Below are positions 15,641 to 25,180 of a stretch of DNA of 49,069 nucleotides, one piece after another. The notes below the pieces were generated by a model. It ran no database searches. It saw only the letters and a list, made by a program, of their open reading frames with translations, and had not been told where the DNA came from. Position numbers and translations under genes: made by a program. The stretch's first letter is position 1. Each line of letters opens with the position of its first letter. Origin of the DNA: Nitrospira sp. LK70 (lineage in GTDB: Bacteria > Nitrospirota > Nitrospiria > Nitrospirales > Nitrospiraceae); contig PHGD01000020.1 in NCBI GenBank assembly GCA_011090425.1, positions 1-49,069 of the forward strand, given 5' to 3'.

Positions 15641-17005
15641 CTATTCTTTTTGTTGTTTGAGTAACCGAGCCAGGTAGGTTCGTTGAAGCCCGAGCGAATC
15701 GGCGGCTTTCGTCTGATTGCCTTCGGCCTCCTCCATCGCGCGCGCGATGATGTAGCGGCTGTGCTGCTCCATCGATTCATGGTAGGGCAGGTTCAGATAG
15801 GGCAGGGGAGTATCGTCATTTCGATGGAGGATGGTGTCCTCCGCCAGTAGGGCCAACATCTCCGGTTCGATGATGTCTTTCGGGCTCAAGACGACCGCGC
15901 GCGCGATCACATTATCCAATTCTCGAATGTTTCCCGGCCAGGGATAGCGGATCAAGGCATTGAGCGCGGCTGTGCTCAGAGTCATGCCTGGTCTTTTCGC
16001 ATCTCTCGTATGTCGATCCAAAAAAAACTGGGCCAGCGCCGCGACATCCTCCGATCGTTCGCGAAGCGGCGGCAGGGTCAGGCTCACGACGTTGAGTCGA
16101 AAATAGAGATCTTCGCGGAAGTGGCCTGCCCGCACAGCTTGCCGAAGATCCTTGTTCGTGGCTGCAATGATGCGGATGTTCACAGAGACGATCTTGGAGC
16201 CGCCGACGCGGTGAAACTCACGGTCCTGCAGGACGCGTAAGAGCTTAGCCTGCAACGGAAGAGACATGTCTCCAATCTCGTCGAGGAAGACGGTCCCACC
16301 GTTGGCCATTTCCAGCTTGCCTTTTTGCTGCCGATCCGCCCCGGTGAACGCGCCACGTTCGTGGCCGAACAGTTCGTTCTCCAGCAGAGTCTCTGTCAAG
16401 GCCACGCAGTTGATCACGACGAGCGGCATCGAACAGCGATGACTCCACTGATGGATCGAACGCGCAAAGAGTTCTTTCCCGGTGCCGCTTTCGCCCAGCA
16501 GCAACACGCTCGCATCGGACTTGGCGGCTCGCTGTGCCGATTCCACGACGGACCTGACCGCTGGACTGTTGCCGACGATGTTGGCGTAACGGCTGTGGAC
16601 CTCGGAACGAAGATAGGCGACTTGCCGTCGGAGCGAATCTCGCTCTAACGCTTTGCGGATCACGATGAGCAGATGATCTTTGTCGAGAGGTTTGGTCAGA
16701 AAGTCGTAGGCGCCTTGTTTCATAGCGTCCACTGCTGCTTCAATGGATGCGTATGCGGTCATCACAATGACAGGAGGACCATCCGATGGTTTCATCTGGG
16801 ACAGACGCTTGAGGACCTCAAGCCCCGACACCTTGGGCAGCGTGAGGTCCAATAGGATAAGGTGCGGAGATTCGTCAACGATTTTGTCAAGCGCCTGCTG
16901 CCCCTCGGTGGCCACGATGGTCTCGTACCCGGAGGCTTGGAGCCGGTCCTCGAGCATCATGACGATGTCGGGATCATCGTCGACAATAAGAATTTTGGCG
17001 TTCAT
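15641..17005 (-). CDS. NtrC-type sigma-54 response regulator
   Basis: A 454-aa protein with a receiver domain (acidic DDD at 9-11, phosphoacceptor Asp53 in LLDLTLPK, Lys105), an AAA+ sigma-54 activator domain (Walker A GESGTGKE at 171-178, GAFTGA at 218-223 that contacts sigma-54) and a C-terminal Fis-type helix-turn-helix (EGNQTKAADSLGLQRTYLARLLKQQ). No sensor kinase gene is adjacent, so its partner is elsewhere. It lies 103 bp downstream of the DUF1015 gene on the same strand and could be cotranscribed. Confidence 0.93.
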   Translation of the reverse strand: MNAKILIVDDDPDIVMMLEDRLQASGYETIVATEGQQALDKIVDESPHLILLDLTLPKVSGLEVLKRLSQMKPSDGPPVIVMTAYASIEAAVDAMKQGAYDFLTKPLDKDHLLIVIRKALERDSLRRQVAYLRSEVHSRYANIVGNSPAVRSVVESAQRAAKSDASVLLLGESGTGKELFARSIHQWSHRCSMPLVVINCVALTETLLENELFGHERGAFTGADRQQKGKLEMANGGTVFLDEIGDMSLPLQAKLLRVLQDREFHRVGGSKIVSVNIRIIAATNKDLRQAVRAGHFREDLYFRLNVVSLTLPPLRERSEDVAALAQFFLDRHTRDAKRPGMTLSTAALNALIRYPWPGNIRELDNVIARAVVLSPKDIIEPEMLALLAEDTILHRNDDTPLPYLNLPYHESMEQHSRYIIARAMEEAEGNQTKAADSLGLQRTYLARLLKQQKE

Positions 17006-17107
17006 CGGAATAACCCTCTGCCTCGGGTCATCTGTCGGCCGTTATGGACGAATCGGCCAGGAAGTCGTTTTGCGATCGGCGGGCGACGATTTGAAAAACA
17101 TCTCCAC

Positions 17108-18430
17108 TTAACCGTTCATCACATTGATGACGAGGCCTGTCAACGGCTTCGGGTAAAAATAGGTTGATTTGTGCGGCATGCGTTCTCCCGCTGCTGCGAC
17201 GGCTTGAACTTCACTGACCTTCGTGGCATTGAGCAGGAATGCGCCCGTTCCTGTCCCGTTGGCCACCCAGTCCAGGGCTTCGTGGTCATCTTTGGTGTAG
17301 AGAATGGCTTCTTGTTCCTGTTGCGTGGGACAGAGTCTGGTCACGATCAATTGTTGCAGCAGAGAGACGTCGAGTTTGGCTCGAGGTGATGCTTGGGTGG
17401 AGGGTCGATAGGCCGGCTTCAGCGTGAACATGACGTATCGGTCGTCGCCTTGTCGCGTCAGTCCAAACACCGGGGCATTCTTCCCTTCCGTCCGCAAGGT
17501 GGTCAGGAACTGTGACCGCGCCTGTTGTTGTGTGGATGCGCTGAAGGGGAATTCGCGAAACTCGAACGTGTCTCCCAGTACCGTCTTGATCTGACCTGAA
17601 GAGGGTAAGGGGGTGGTTGCAACTCGGTGTGTCGGTAATACCGTCAGACCTGGATCTTCAAGCGGGGTGAGCAACATTAGCACCGAGTCGTAGGGCTGCA
17701 GCCCCATCGGAGACCCCGCCTGCTGTCGGCGGAGCTTTTGATAGTTCAACGCTGTTTCATAGCGATGGTGCCCGTCCGCGATGAACAACGGCTTGCTCTG
17801 CATCGCGTCGGTCACTTGTTGAAGGACAGTCCTATCGGTTACGGCCCACAGGCATTCGCGACAGCCTGCATCGTCTTGAAAGTCATAGCGCGCCGGCTTG
17901 CCTTTTACCGCAGTTTCCAGAAGTTGGACGATGGCGCCGAGCGGGTCTGAGTAGAGGGACCAGATCGGGCTGAAGTTTGAGCGACAGGCCTCGATCAGAT
18001 TCAGACGATCAGTCTTGGCCGCAGCGCGTGTATTCTCGTGAGGATAAATATGTCCGGAGTCGAGCGTCTCCAGCTTTGCCAGCGCCAAAAATCCCCGAAG
18101 CACTTTCTTGGGAGCATTGGGGGCTGAGTAGGGATGAGCGTATTCAATCGTGTGAAAGTAGACGGCCGGCTGTGTGTCGCGCTTGAGAATGCCCTCGGTG
18201 AGCCAGGTCTGCAGCATCGCGGCAGCGCGGCTATATCGGTTGTTGGCAGGGCTGTCACCGGTCTGATCGAGCCCCAATTCCATTCGGATAATGTTGTGAA
18301 GATGGCGGTCATGAAGTCGTCTCTGTCCCTCCACATCAATGATATCGTATGGCGGGGCGACCACGTCCTTGATGGAGCCCACGAGCGTCTGGTCGTACAG
18401 CATGCCCTGAAACGGAACGATCTGTGACAT
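17108..18430 (-). CDS. DUF1015 family protein
   Basis: A 440-aa protein of the DUF1015 family. Family blocks are VVAPPYDIID near the N terminus, IYPHENTRAAAKTDRLNL, LFIADGHHRYETALNY (the HHRYE motif) and MPHKSTYFYPKPLTGLV at the C terminus. The molecular function is unknown; it is conserved across many bacteria. The ATG at 18430 has AGAGG at six bases; two codons of open frame precede it. Confidence 0.9.
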   Translation of the reverse strand: MSQIVPFQGMLYDQTLVGSIKDVVAPPYDIIDVEGQRRLHDRHLHNIIRMELGLDQTGDSPANNRYSRAAAMLQTWLTEGILKRDTQPAVYFHTIEYAHPYSAPNAPKKVLRGFLALAKLETLDSGHIYPHENTRAAAKTDRLNLIEACRSNFSPIWSLYSDPLGAIVQLLETAVKGKPARYDFQDDAGCRECLWAVTDRTVLQQVTDAMQSKPLFIADGHHRYETALNYQKLRRQQAGSPMGLQPYDSVLMLLTPLEDPGLTVLPTHRVATTPLPSSGQIKTVLGDTFEFREFPFSASTQQQARSQFLTTLRTEGKNAPVFGLTRQGDDRYVMFTLKPAYRPSTQASPRAKLDVSLLQQLIVTRLCPTQQEQEAILYTKDDHEALDWVANGTGTGAFLLNATKVSEVQAVAAAGERMPHKSTYFYPKPLTGLVINVMNG

Positions 18431-18555
18431 GAACAACCTCTTCGGAGTGTCGTGACAGCGACACGGTTTGATGGTTATGGGAGAGAGTGGGATCCTTTCG
18501 CCATACGCCGTGTCGTTCCTACGGCCCAGCGTCTTTCCAGCCGGTGGGAAAACCG

Positions 18556-19560
18556 CTACCTGTCGCGGGTAATCATATAATCAGCGGCGACCGAGAGCGC
18601 GCGCCGTGCAGTACTGTCGTCAAAGTGTTCCAGCTCATGTTTGGCGGCAGCGATATAGGCACTCGCGCGATCCATCGCATAGGTGATCGAGCCGAAATCG
18701 GCCATCAACAATAAGATTCGTTCAAGATCGGCGGTGCTGAGCGTCCGAGTTTCCATTCGATCCTTGATCATCTGGCGATCCTGTTCAGAGCAATGCTGTA
18801 ACAGATGCAGAAGGGGCAGCGTCGCTTTTCCCTGCCGGAGATCCTGCCCGATCGTCTTACCGAGCGATGCCCCGTTTGCGATGTAATCCAAGGTGTCGTC
18901 CGCCACTTGAAAGGCGATCCCGAGGTATTGGCCGAAGCGGAACAACGCTTTCTGTTGTGTCTCGGGAGCATCGGCAAGAATGGCACCCATGCGGCAGGCA
19001 GCCGCAATCAAACCGGCGGTTTTGTGCTCGACGATCTTGATGTAATCGATTTCAGGCATGGCGGGATTGCCGTTGTAATACAACTGGAGGACTTCACCCT
19101 CGGCCATTTTTTTACAAGCCTCTGCGAGGACTTCATTGATCCCCTGGCTCTGAAACTCAACGACTTTGCACATGGCTTTGGTGTAGAGATAATCTCCCAC
19201 GAGGATGCTGATCTGGTTTCCCCAAACCTTGCGCGCGGTACTTCTGCCCCTCCGGAGATCGGCGTCATCCACGACATCGTCGTGTAGCAGGGTGGCGGTA
19301 TGGATGAATTCCACGATGCTGCCGAGCTGATGGTGCTCGGTTCCAGGATAGCCGCAAAGGCGAGCAGATAAGAGGAGGAGCAATGGTCTGATGCGTTTGC
19401 CGCCACCGCTCAAGATGTGGGCGGCAACCGTATTGACCAGGGTCACGCTGGAGTCGAGGTTTTTCCTGACTCGATTCTCCACTCCGTCAAGTTCATCACG
19501 GTAGGCGTCCCACACATCCGACATACCGTGCAGGGCTGCGATCGCTGGACCTTGTGCCAT
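18556..19560 (-). CDS. Polyprenyl (octaprenyl/heptaprenyl) diphosphate synthase
   Basis: A 334-aa trans-prenyltransferase. The first Asp-rich motif is DDVVDDADLRRG (94-105), the second is DDTLD (221-225), and GGGKRIRPLL binds IPP. It makes the long isoprenoid tail of quinones from farnesyl diphosphate and IPP. Chain length cannot be read with certainty. An internal ATG (MSDVWDAY, codon 13) is an alternative start. It is the first gene of a minus-strand group with the DUF1015 and NtrC-type genes. Confidence 0.92.
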   Translation of the reverse strand: MAQGPAIAALHGMSDVWDAYRDELDGVENRVRKNLDSSVTLVNTVAAHILSGGGKRIRPLLLLLSARLCGYPGTEHHQLGSIVEFIHTATLLHDDVVDDADLRRGRSTARKVWGNQISILVGDYLYTKAMCKVVEFQSQGINEVLAEACKKMAEGEVLQLYYNGNPAMPEIDYIKIVEHKTAGLIAAACRMGAILADAPETQQKALFRFGQYLGIAFQVADDTLDYIANGASLGKTIGQDLRQGKATLPLLHLLQHCSEQDRQMIKDRMETRTLSTADLERILLLMADFGSITYAMDRASAYIAAAKHELEHFDDSTARRALSVAADYMITRDR

Positions 19561-20277
19561 GCGGCGGATGGTATGGCAGCCGAGGAAATAAAGTCAAGCA
19601 ATTGAAAGAGGGTTATGCCTGGCCGACCTGGATTGTGTGTTGCACTATGTGCCATTAACTGTATATTCATACGCCGCAGTACCATTGTCCAAAACTGCCA
19701 GCCGGGCGTCGGGTAAGAGTATTGCCATAGATGACGCCGCGCCTCGTTGATGACCTACGTCCGGCCGACCTTAGGCTCCCGACGAATTAGGGTGGCAAAA
19801 CCACCTCTTCCCGGTGCTCAGCACATACATTCGTGCGGCTTACGGTCGACAGCGATTGCTGGCTCAACCGACATGGTCAACAGATACTGATAGAGCGCGA
19901 TGTCCTTGCATAGTCGGCTTTTGCTTGGCAGACCATGCGTTCGCTATCTGAGATTGCCAAAGATATCGAAGAGATCTCCATACGCATGCGCATGTCAAAT
20001 ACAGACAATACGAGTGGTTTTAGCACCGATAAGCATAAACATAAACCATCACTTAATGTGTACATCTACGAGGTATGAAACTTCTCCCTATGGATCCTTT
20101 TGTCTGAAACCGAACCGGGGGCACGAATTTCAGTAAGAGCCATAGAAACCTCTGCGTTTGAGCGCCCACTAGTCAAAATTGTTTCTCCATTCGCAAAGGG
20201 CACCTAACTTGCTCATAACCTTCTAGCCTTGTGTGCATCCACAGTTCGCAATGTGCTTTCCATGGAGGACTCTGATA
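19561..20277. other. Long intergenic region between divergent genes
   Basis: About 717 bp separating the prenyl synthase gene and the BACON/FN3 gene. It contains a short hairpin GGTGG-CAAAA-CCACC near 19790-19812 and one small open frame described separately. No recognisable riboswitch or mobile element is seen. The strong ribosome binding site of the BACON/FN3 gene lies at its right end. Confidence 0.4.
19935..20078 (+). CDS. Possible small protein, 47 aa
   Basis: An ATG-started 47-codon frame with balanced composition: an acidic/basic helix (LSEIAKDIEEISIRMRM) and a His/Lys-rich middle ending in NVYIYEV. There is no good ribosome binding site and no recognised family. It could be a degraded gene end. 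Reported because its composition looks more protein-like than other chance frames in this gap. Confidence 0.22.
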   Translation: MRSLSEIAKDIEEISIRMRMSNTDNTSGFSTDKHKHKPSLNVYIYEV

Positions 20278-21645
20278 ATGCGCCAAAAAACTCAGAGATT
20301 GTTGTTGTTTGTGTCCAGTATGGCCACGTTCTGGTTTGTTGGTGATCAGATAATTCCATTGATACAGCCGGCCTTGGCGGCGACCGATCGAGATACCATC
20401 TCGGCGGCGGCACCGCTGCCCGGTTCCATGCAAAGCCGACCGTCATCAGTCCCCACGCACAGGCTCATGTCTGAAGGGTCGGGACCGATACCACTTGCTG
20501 CGCCGCCCATCCCGCTTACGGCCCCACCAGCACCAAGACCCGCTATTGGAGTGAGCTCCTCAAGCTTTTCTTTCAGTGCTCAGCAAGGGAACAGCAGTCC
20601 GACAACGCAAACTCTCACTGTTACAAACAGAGGCGGGGGAACATTGAACTGGAATGCAGCTGCTACAGCCGCATGGCTGACTCTCAGTCCGGCGTCTGGT
20701 AAAAATACTGGCCCAATCACATTAACTGCCACTGCCGGCTCGTTGGCAGTAGGGACTTACAATACCCTGGTTACTGTCAGCGCAAGCAACGTAGCTCCTG
20801 TTTCCATCCCCATCACCCTTACAGTCACCCCCCCCTCGGCGACTGTTTCGCTCAGCCCGTCCTCGTTGATGTTCTCAGGAGTTCAGGGAGGGATCAATCC
20901 GGCGAGCCAAACCGTGACGGTCAATTCTAATGGCAATTGGACAGCCAGTAGCAACGCATCTTGGCTCACGCTGAGTCCATCGTCAGGCAACGGTGACGGA
21001 TCCATCGCAGCTAACGTTGCCTTATCAGCGACTACTGTAGGCCCCAACAACGCTACGATCACCGTTACGAACGGCGGCGTGACAAGAACTAGTTCCGTCA
21101 CATTCACCGTATCAGCCGCCTCATTGACGGCTTCCCCCAACAGCGTGACCTACACAGCTACGCAGGAAAGGGCAAACCCTTCCCCCCAGAGCATCGCCAT
21201 TAATGCGAATGGAACGTGGAGCGTCAGCGGTGGTGCCCCTTGGTTATCGCTTAGTGCCACGTCAGGCTCTAACAATGGAATCATTACGGCAAGCGTCAAT
21301 ACGGCAAACGCGACCCAGGGAGATAATGAGACCACCATCACTGTGAAGAGTGGCGGCATAATCAAAACCGTAAAAGTCACCTTGAGGTTGGATCCTCCAT
21401 CGAGTTCGTCCGTCACGCTGACTTGGAATGCGAATGTCGAAAGCGACCTAGCGGGCTATCGAGTGTATCGGGCGACGTCATCAGGAAAGTACGGGGCCGC
21501 CATTGCTACGATCCAAGGTAATACGCCCAAGTACATTGCAACAGGACTCCAATTCAATACGACATATTTCTTTGTCGTGACTGCCTATGACATCGCGGGG
21601 AATGAAAGCGCTTACTCCAACGAGGTCAGCAAGAGTATCTTCTGA
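20278..21645 (+). CDS. Secreted protein with BACON-like repeats and a C-terminal FN3 domain
   Basis: A 455-aa protein with a signal peptide (to about ALAA, residue 35), a Pro-rich linker, three tandem Ig-like BACON-type repeats and one FN3 domain. The repeats contain WLTLSPASG, WLTLSPSSG and WLSLSATSG. The FN3 runs from VTLTWNANVESDLAGYRVYR to SNEVSKSIF. The ATG at 20278 has GGAGGA at eight bases, which decides against an upstream in-frame start at 20233. Its FN3 is paralogous to the lipoprotein at 6767-7111. It sits directly ahead of the secretion/pilus cluster on the same strand, so it could be a substrate or surface partner, but this is inference. Confidence 0.82.
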   Translation: MRQKTQRLLLFVSSMATFWFVGDQIIPLIQPALAATDRDTISAAAPLPGSMQSRPSSVPTHRLMSEGSGPIPLAAPPIPLTAPPAPRPAIGVSSSSFSFSAQQGNSSPTTQTLTVTNRGGGTLNWNAAATAAWLTLSPASGKNTGPITLTATAGSLAVGTYNTLVTVSASNVAPVSIPITLTVTPPSATVSLSPSSLMFSGVQGGINPASQTVTVNSNGNWTASSNASWLTLSPSSGNGDGSIAANVALSATTVGPNNATITVTNGGVTRTSSVTFTVSAASLTASPNSVTYTATQERANPSPQSIAINANGTWSVSGGAPWLSLSATSGSNNGIITASVNTANATQGDNETTITVKSGGIIKTVKVTLRLDPPSSSSVTLTWNANVESDLAGYRVYRATSSGKYGAAIATIQGNTPKYIATGLQFNTTYFFVVTAYDIAGNESAYSNEVSKSIF

Positions 21646-21864
21646 CCCACGCGAGCAAAGGCTTGCGTTACTGATGGGTCGAAACAGTCTCTCGACGGTT
21701 GTTCGCACAGAAGCCGCTTCTTCAACCGACCGAAGAGCCGATTTTATGGTTCCTCAGGTCTCGGGGGCATACTTTTGCGGCGGTCAAATCTGTCACCGTG
21801 CTCTACCCTAACCTGTTGATTTGTTCTTGTGGAACGTCGCTCTTATCTCTACTGGGCTTTTCCT

Positions 21865-21892
21865 TTGAGCCTGTCCTGATCCGTAGTATAAA
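21865..21892 (+). promoter_or_regulatory. Candidate sigma-70 promoter of the secretin operon
   Basis: TTGAGC at 21865-21870 and TATAAA at 21887-21892 are separated by 16 bp. Transcription would begin near 21899, leaving almost no leader for the ATG at 21908 and thus favouring one of the downstream in-frame starts. Confidence 0.45.
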
Positions 21893-21907
21893 AATTGATG
21901 GCTGGGC

Positions 21908-24301
21908 ATGGGAAATGCTTTCATGTCGCAGGGGATGTCCATAGGAAACATAAGTGTGGCTTGCAAATTGAAGCCGTGGCTTCATAACCGAACGATAGAA
22001 ATCATCCAGGTTCTGACAATCCTCGGGATCTTTGGATGTGCTTTGTTGGTGTCTCCGGAGGTCAAGCGTGGAGATCAGCATTTGGCAGAGGAGCGTTGGG
22101 AAGAAGCCATCCTTGCGTACAAACATGCGCTAAAAGAGGATCCTTTTGATCCATCTCTGCAACGCAAGTACGCGTTGGCTCGCGAGCGCGCGGCGGCGAC
22201 ACACGCGGAGCAGGGTCGGGCCTATCTGAAGGAAAAGCAATTCGATCTTGCCCTTGAAGAATTCAAGCGGGCTCTGACCATCGACCCCTCCAGTGCCGAC
22301 CACCAAGCGGGGTTTATGGAAACCACTCGTGTGAAAGAATCCAGATCTCATTACCGCGAGGCGGAACGGCTGGCTCAACATGGACGAATCGAGGAGGCGA
22401 TGGGTAGTTTTGGGCGGGCTGTTGAACTCGATCCAACATATCAAGAGGCCCTGGAAGGCATTACCAGGCTTACCGAAGAGCAACAAGGACTCGCAAGGGG
22501 CGAGCGTTCGAGGCAGCCCGTGACGCTAAAATTCAAGAATGCCGGCATCAAGGAAGTCTTGGAGAGTGTGGCGAAGGTTGGCGGGTTTACATTGGTTTTC
22601 GACAAGGATGTGAGGAACGACCCTATTTCTATTTCGATTCAGGACACATCTTTTGATGAAGCACTGCACCTGATTCTCAATAGCAACAGTTTGTTTTCCC
22701 GCCAGATATCTCCAACAGTCTTGATCGTCAGCCCTGATACCAAGCAGAAACAGGAACAGTATCAGGATTTGATGATCCGAACCTTTTACCTTTCGAACGC
22801 CAAATCCAAAGACATGGTATCGCTCCTGAAAAGCATGCTCGATTCGAAACGCATGCATGCCAATGAGCAGTTGAACACGATCGTAATCCGTGATCAGCCG
22901 GAAAAAATCCAGATGGCTGAAAAAATTATCCTGGCCAACGATCGCCAGGAAGCAGAAGTGCTCTTTGACGTCGAAGTGCTGGAGGTCGATCGGACCGTCA
23001 ATCAGACCTATGGACTGACATATCCGAAACAGGTCGCCTATGCCATGGTTCCCCCAGGGCCTGCTGGCCTTATTGCGGGGACACTTGCCCAGCAGTTCAC
23101 CCTGCGTCAGTTGACCAACTTAGGACAGGATAATTATCTCTTCAAGCTTCCAACGAATGTTCAGTTGGATTTCTTCAAACAGATAACGGACGCCAAAACG
23201 CTTGCCGCGCCGAAGATCCGGGTCGTGAACAATAAGAAAGCGGAGATCAACATCGGCGACAAGCAGCCGATCCTCCTGTCCACGACAAACGTCCTGCCCG
23301 GTCAAGCCACGACGGGCGCCGTGCCGACGACATCGACTGTGACATCGATTGAGTTTCGGGATACCGGCGTCAAACTGACGGTGGAACCTTCTATCAGGGT
23401 GGGGGGCGAGCTCGGATTGAAAATGAAGATCGAGGTGATTCGATTGGGCGAGCAGGTCACGTTGCAGGCGTCTCCGCCCATTACGCAGTTCAAGTTCGGC
23501 AATCGGTCTGCCGAGACGATGCTCAGCATCAAGGATGGGGAAACCATTATCCTAGGCGGGCTCTTGCAAGAGGAGGATCGGAAAACCAGAGTGACGATCC
23601 CGTGGCTCGGGGACCTTCCTTGGATCGGGAATCTCATCAGTTCGTTCAAGACCGACCGGGTTACCACGGAAGTGATTTTGACAATTACGCCGCATATTGT
23701 GCAGAACATGATCCCTCCGACACTCGACGCGCAAGCGTTCTGGTCCGGCACGGAATTCACCTATGCAACCGAGCCGATGTATCCTGTCCCTGGACGGAAG
23801 GTATCCACGTCGTTGAGAACAGGGTACGGAGAGCATCCCGTCGTAGATGACAGGGTGGCGAAAGATGCCGGAGAAAGAAACCTGGTCCGTTCCTTGGCTC
23901 AACTGGCTGTCGCCGAACCGCTGCTGACCATCCGTCCGGATGAATCGGCTGTTCAAGCCGGTCGGGAAATCAGGTTGTCGGTCGTGGATGGCCGGATCGG
24001 TGCGTCGGACCGCCACCTATTCAAGTTCGAATATGACCCGAAGGTGCTTCAGTTCAAACGGCTCAGTGCGGCGGAACTTGTCACCCCATCGGACCTCCCT
24101 CCTGGAGACCAGGGAAAGGCCGTAGGGAGTATCGCATTCCGGCTGGCCCGTCCGAACCAACCTGCTCCGCGGTCCGTGAGTATTATCTTTGTCGCAAGGA
24201 CGCCTGGGGTGTCGCCGGTTCGCGTTGAACTGACTGATCCTGATGGTGCGGCACAGACATCATCCGGAATAATCGGGACAGGCGTGGTGAGAGTGCGGTG
24301 A
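21908..24301 (+). CDS. Secretin (GspD/PilQ/MshL-type) with N-terminal TPR and C-terminal cohesin-like domain
   Basis: A 797-aa outer-membrane secretin. After a hydrophobic segment with a possible lipidated Cys (LGIFGCALL), TPR repeats cover about residues 50-180. An STN-like N0 domain follows (PVTLKFKNAGIKEVLESVAK), then a NolW-type domain (RTFYLSNAKSKDMVSLLKSML). The secretin core has VPTTSTVTSIEFRDTGVKL and DGETIILGGLLQEEDR. The last 130 residues (from LLTIRPDESAVQAG) look like a cohesin-type beta sandwich. The start is uncertain: ATGs at 21908, 21923 and 21935, and a GTG at 21956 with AGGAA upstream, all fit. Its stop overlaps the next gene by GTGA. It forms the outer-membrane gate of this assembly system. 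Confidence 0.88.
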   Translation: MGNAFMSQGMSIGNISVACKLKPWLHNRTIEIIQVLTILGIFGCALLVSPEVKRGDQHLAEERWEEAILAYKHALKEDPFDPSLQRKYALARERAAATHAEQGRAYLKEKQFDLALEEFKRALTIDPSSADHQAGFMETTRVKESRSHYREAERLAQHGRIEEAMGSFGRAVELDPTYQEALEGITRLTEEQQGLARGERSRQPVTLKFKNAGIKEVLESVAKVGGFTLVFDKDVRNDPISISIQDTSFDEALHLILNSNSLFSRQISPTVLIVSPDTKQKQEQYQDLMIRTFYLSNAKSKDMVSLLKSMLDSKRMHANEQLNTIVIRDQPEKIQMAEKIILANDRQEAEVLFDVEVLEVDRTVNQTYGLTYPKQVAYAMVPPGPAGLIAGTLAQQFTLRQLTNLGQDNYLFKLPTNVQLDFFKQITDAKTLAAPKIRVVNNKKAEINIGDKQPILLSTTNVLPGQATTGAVPTTSTVTSIEFRDTGVKLTVEPSIRVGGELGLKMKIEVIRLGEQVTLQASPPITQFKFGNRSAETMLSIKDGETIILGGLLQEEDRKTRVTIPWLGDLPWIGNLISSFKTDRVTTEVILTITPHIVQNMIPPTLDAQAFWSGTEFTYATEPMYPVPGRKVSTSLRTGYGEHPVVDDRVAKDAGERNLVRSLAQLAVAEPLLTIRPDESAVQAGREIRLSVVDGRIGASDRHLFKFEYDPKVLQFKRLSAAELVTPSDLPPGDQGKAVGSIAFRLARPNQPAPRSVSIIFVARTPGVSPVRVELTDPDGAAQTSSGIIGTGVVRVR

Positions 24302-24804
24302 GCGAGGGGGGGGTCACACTCATCGAGATTCTCGTCACCATGGCAATCATTGTGCTCTTGGCGTCGGTCGCCATGCCATTGAGTAAGGTATCCACGAAAA
24401 GAGCCCAGGAGATAGAGCTGCGCCAGCATCTTCGGACCATTCGTGGCGCGATCGATCTGTTCAAAATGGAATGGAATCGTGATGGAGATGTCTTACTTGG
24501 AGTGGTCTGTATGAAGAATAGGTTGGTGTGTAAGGAAATCACGGGACAGTACGGCTATCCGAAGTCCCTCGATGCTCTGTTGGGAGTAAAACTGGCGGGA
24601 GAAGAGGCGACGGTTCGAGGCACCACGGTAAGGCGCTATTTACGGGTGATGCCCATCGACCCACTCACAGGCAAATCCGATTGGGCTCTGCGTTGTTACA
24701 AAGATCGTCCGAGGCCGTCCAGCTGGTGCGGTGAAGATGTCTACGATGTAATGACACAAAGTGAGGAGTCTGCACTCGATGGTACCAAGTACCAGGATTG
24801 GTAA
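24298..24804 (+). CDS. Type II pseudopilin (GspG-like) 1
   Basis: A 168-aa pseudopilin. The short leader MSEGG is followed by the cleavage-type sequence G|VTLIEILVTMAIIVLLAS with Glu at mature position 5, then a helix and a C-terminal part with several cysteines. GTG at 24298 overlaps the secretin stop. The PKSLDALLG and DPLTGKSDWALRCY segments match GspG-like proteins. It would be processed by a prepilin peptidase that is not in the window. Confidence 0.88.
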   Translation: MSEGGVTLIEILVTMAIIVLLASVAMPLSKVSTKRAQEIELRQHLRTIRGAIDLFKMEWNRDGDVLLGVVCMKNRLVCKEITGQYGYPKSLDALLGVKLAGEEATVRGTTVRRYLRVMPIDPLTGKSDWALRCYKDRPRPSSWCGEDVYDVMTQSEESALDGTKYQDW

Positions 24805-24805
24805 G

Positions 24806-25180
24806 GTGGGTGGATGGAATGCAAAGGGTTTTACACTGATCGAACTTATGATCACCGTGTCCATCATCGGCATTTTGGCTACTATTGCTGTTCCGTCCTA
24901 TCAATCATCCTTGATCAAAGCTAGGGAGACGGTGTTGCGGCAAGATCTTTTCACGCTGCGTGAGTTATTGGACCATCATCGTGCGGACAAAGGGAAGTAT
25001 CCTCCGGCTCTGGATGGTCTGGTAACTGCAGGATATCTGCGGGCCCTACCGAATGACCCCTTTACGAATTCGCCGAGTTCTTGGCAACAGATCATTGAAC
25101 CAACAGAGGGTGGCATCTTTGATGTGTATTCAGGGTCGGACCTTGTTGGGACAAACGGGACTCCATATAACCAATGGTGA
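24806..25180 (+). CDS. Type II pseudopilin (GspG-like) 2
   Basis: A 124-aa pseudopilin with leader MGGWNAKG, then FTLIELMITVSIIGILATIAVPSY (Glu at mature position 5). The mature domain has YPPALDGLVTAGYLRALPNDPF, the GspG major-pseudopilin pattern. I chose GTG at 24806 because AGGA lies eight bases upstream and the leader has usual length. The frame is open further up, with an ATG at 24779 and GTG at 24761 as alternatives. It follows the first pseudopilin by one base. Confidence 0.85.
   Translation: MGGWNAKGFTLIELMITVSIIGILATIAVPSYQSSLIKARETVLRQDLFTLRELLDHHRADKGKYPPALDGLVTAGYLRALPNDPFTNSPSSWQQIIEPTEGGIFDVYSGSDLVGTNGTPYNQW

Noticed and set aside
19780-19830. GGTGGCAAAACCACC hairpin resembling part of a c-di-GMP-I riboswitch
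   Set aside because: Only a short GGCAAAACC-like piece matches; the second conserved half (GACGCAAAGCC) is absent and the hairpin is far from the next gene.
21646-21680. CGCGAGC-AAAG-GCTTGCG hairpin after the BACON/FN3 gene
   Set aside because: Stem of only seven pairs with one G-U and no U-tract; too weak to call a terminator.
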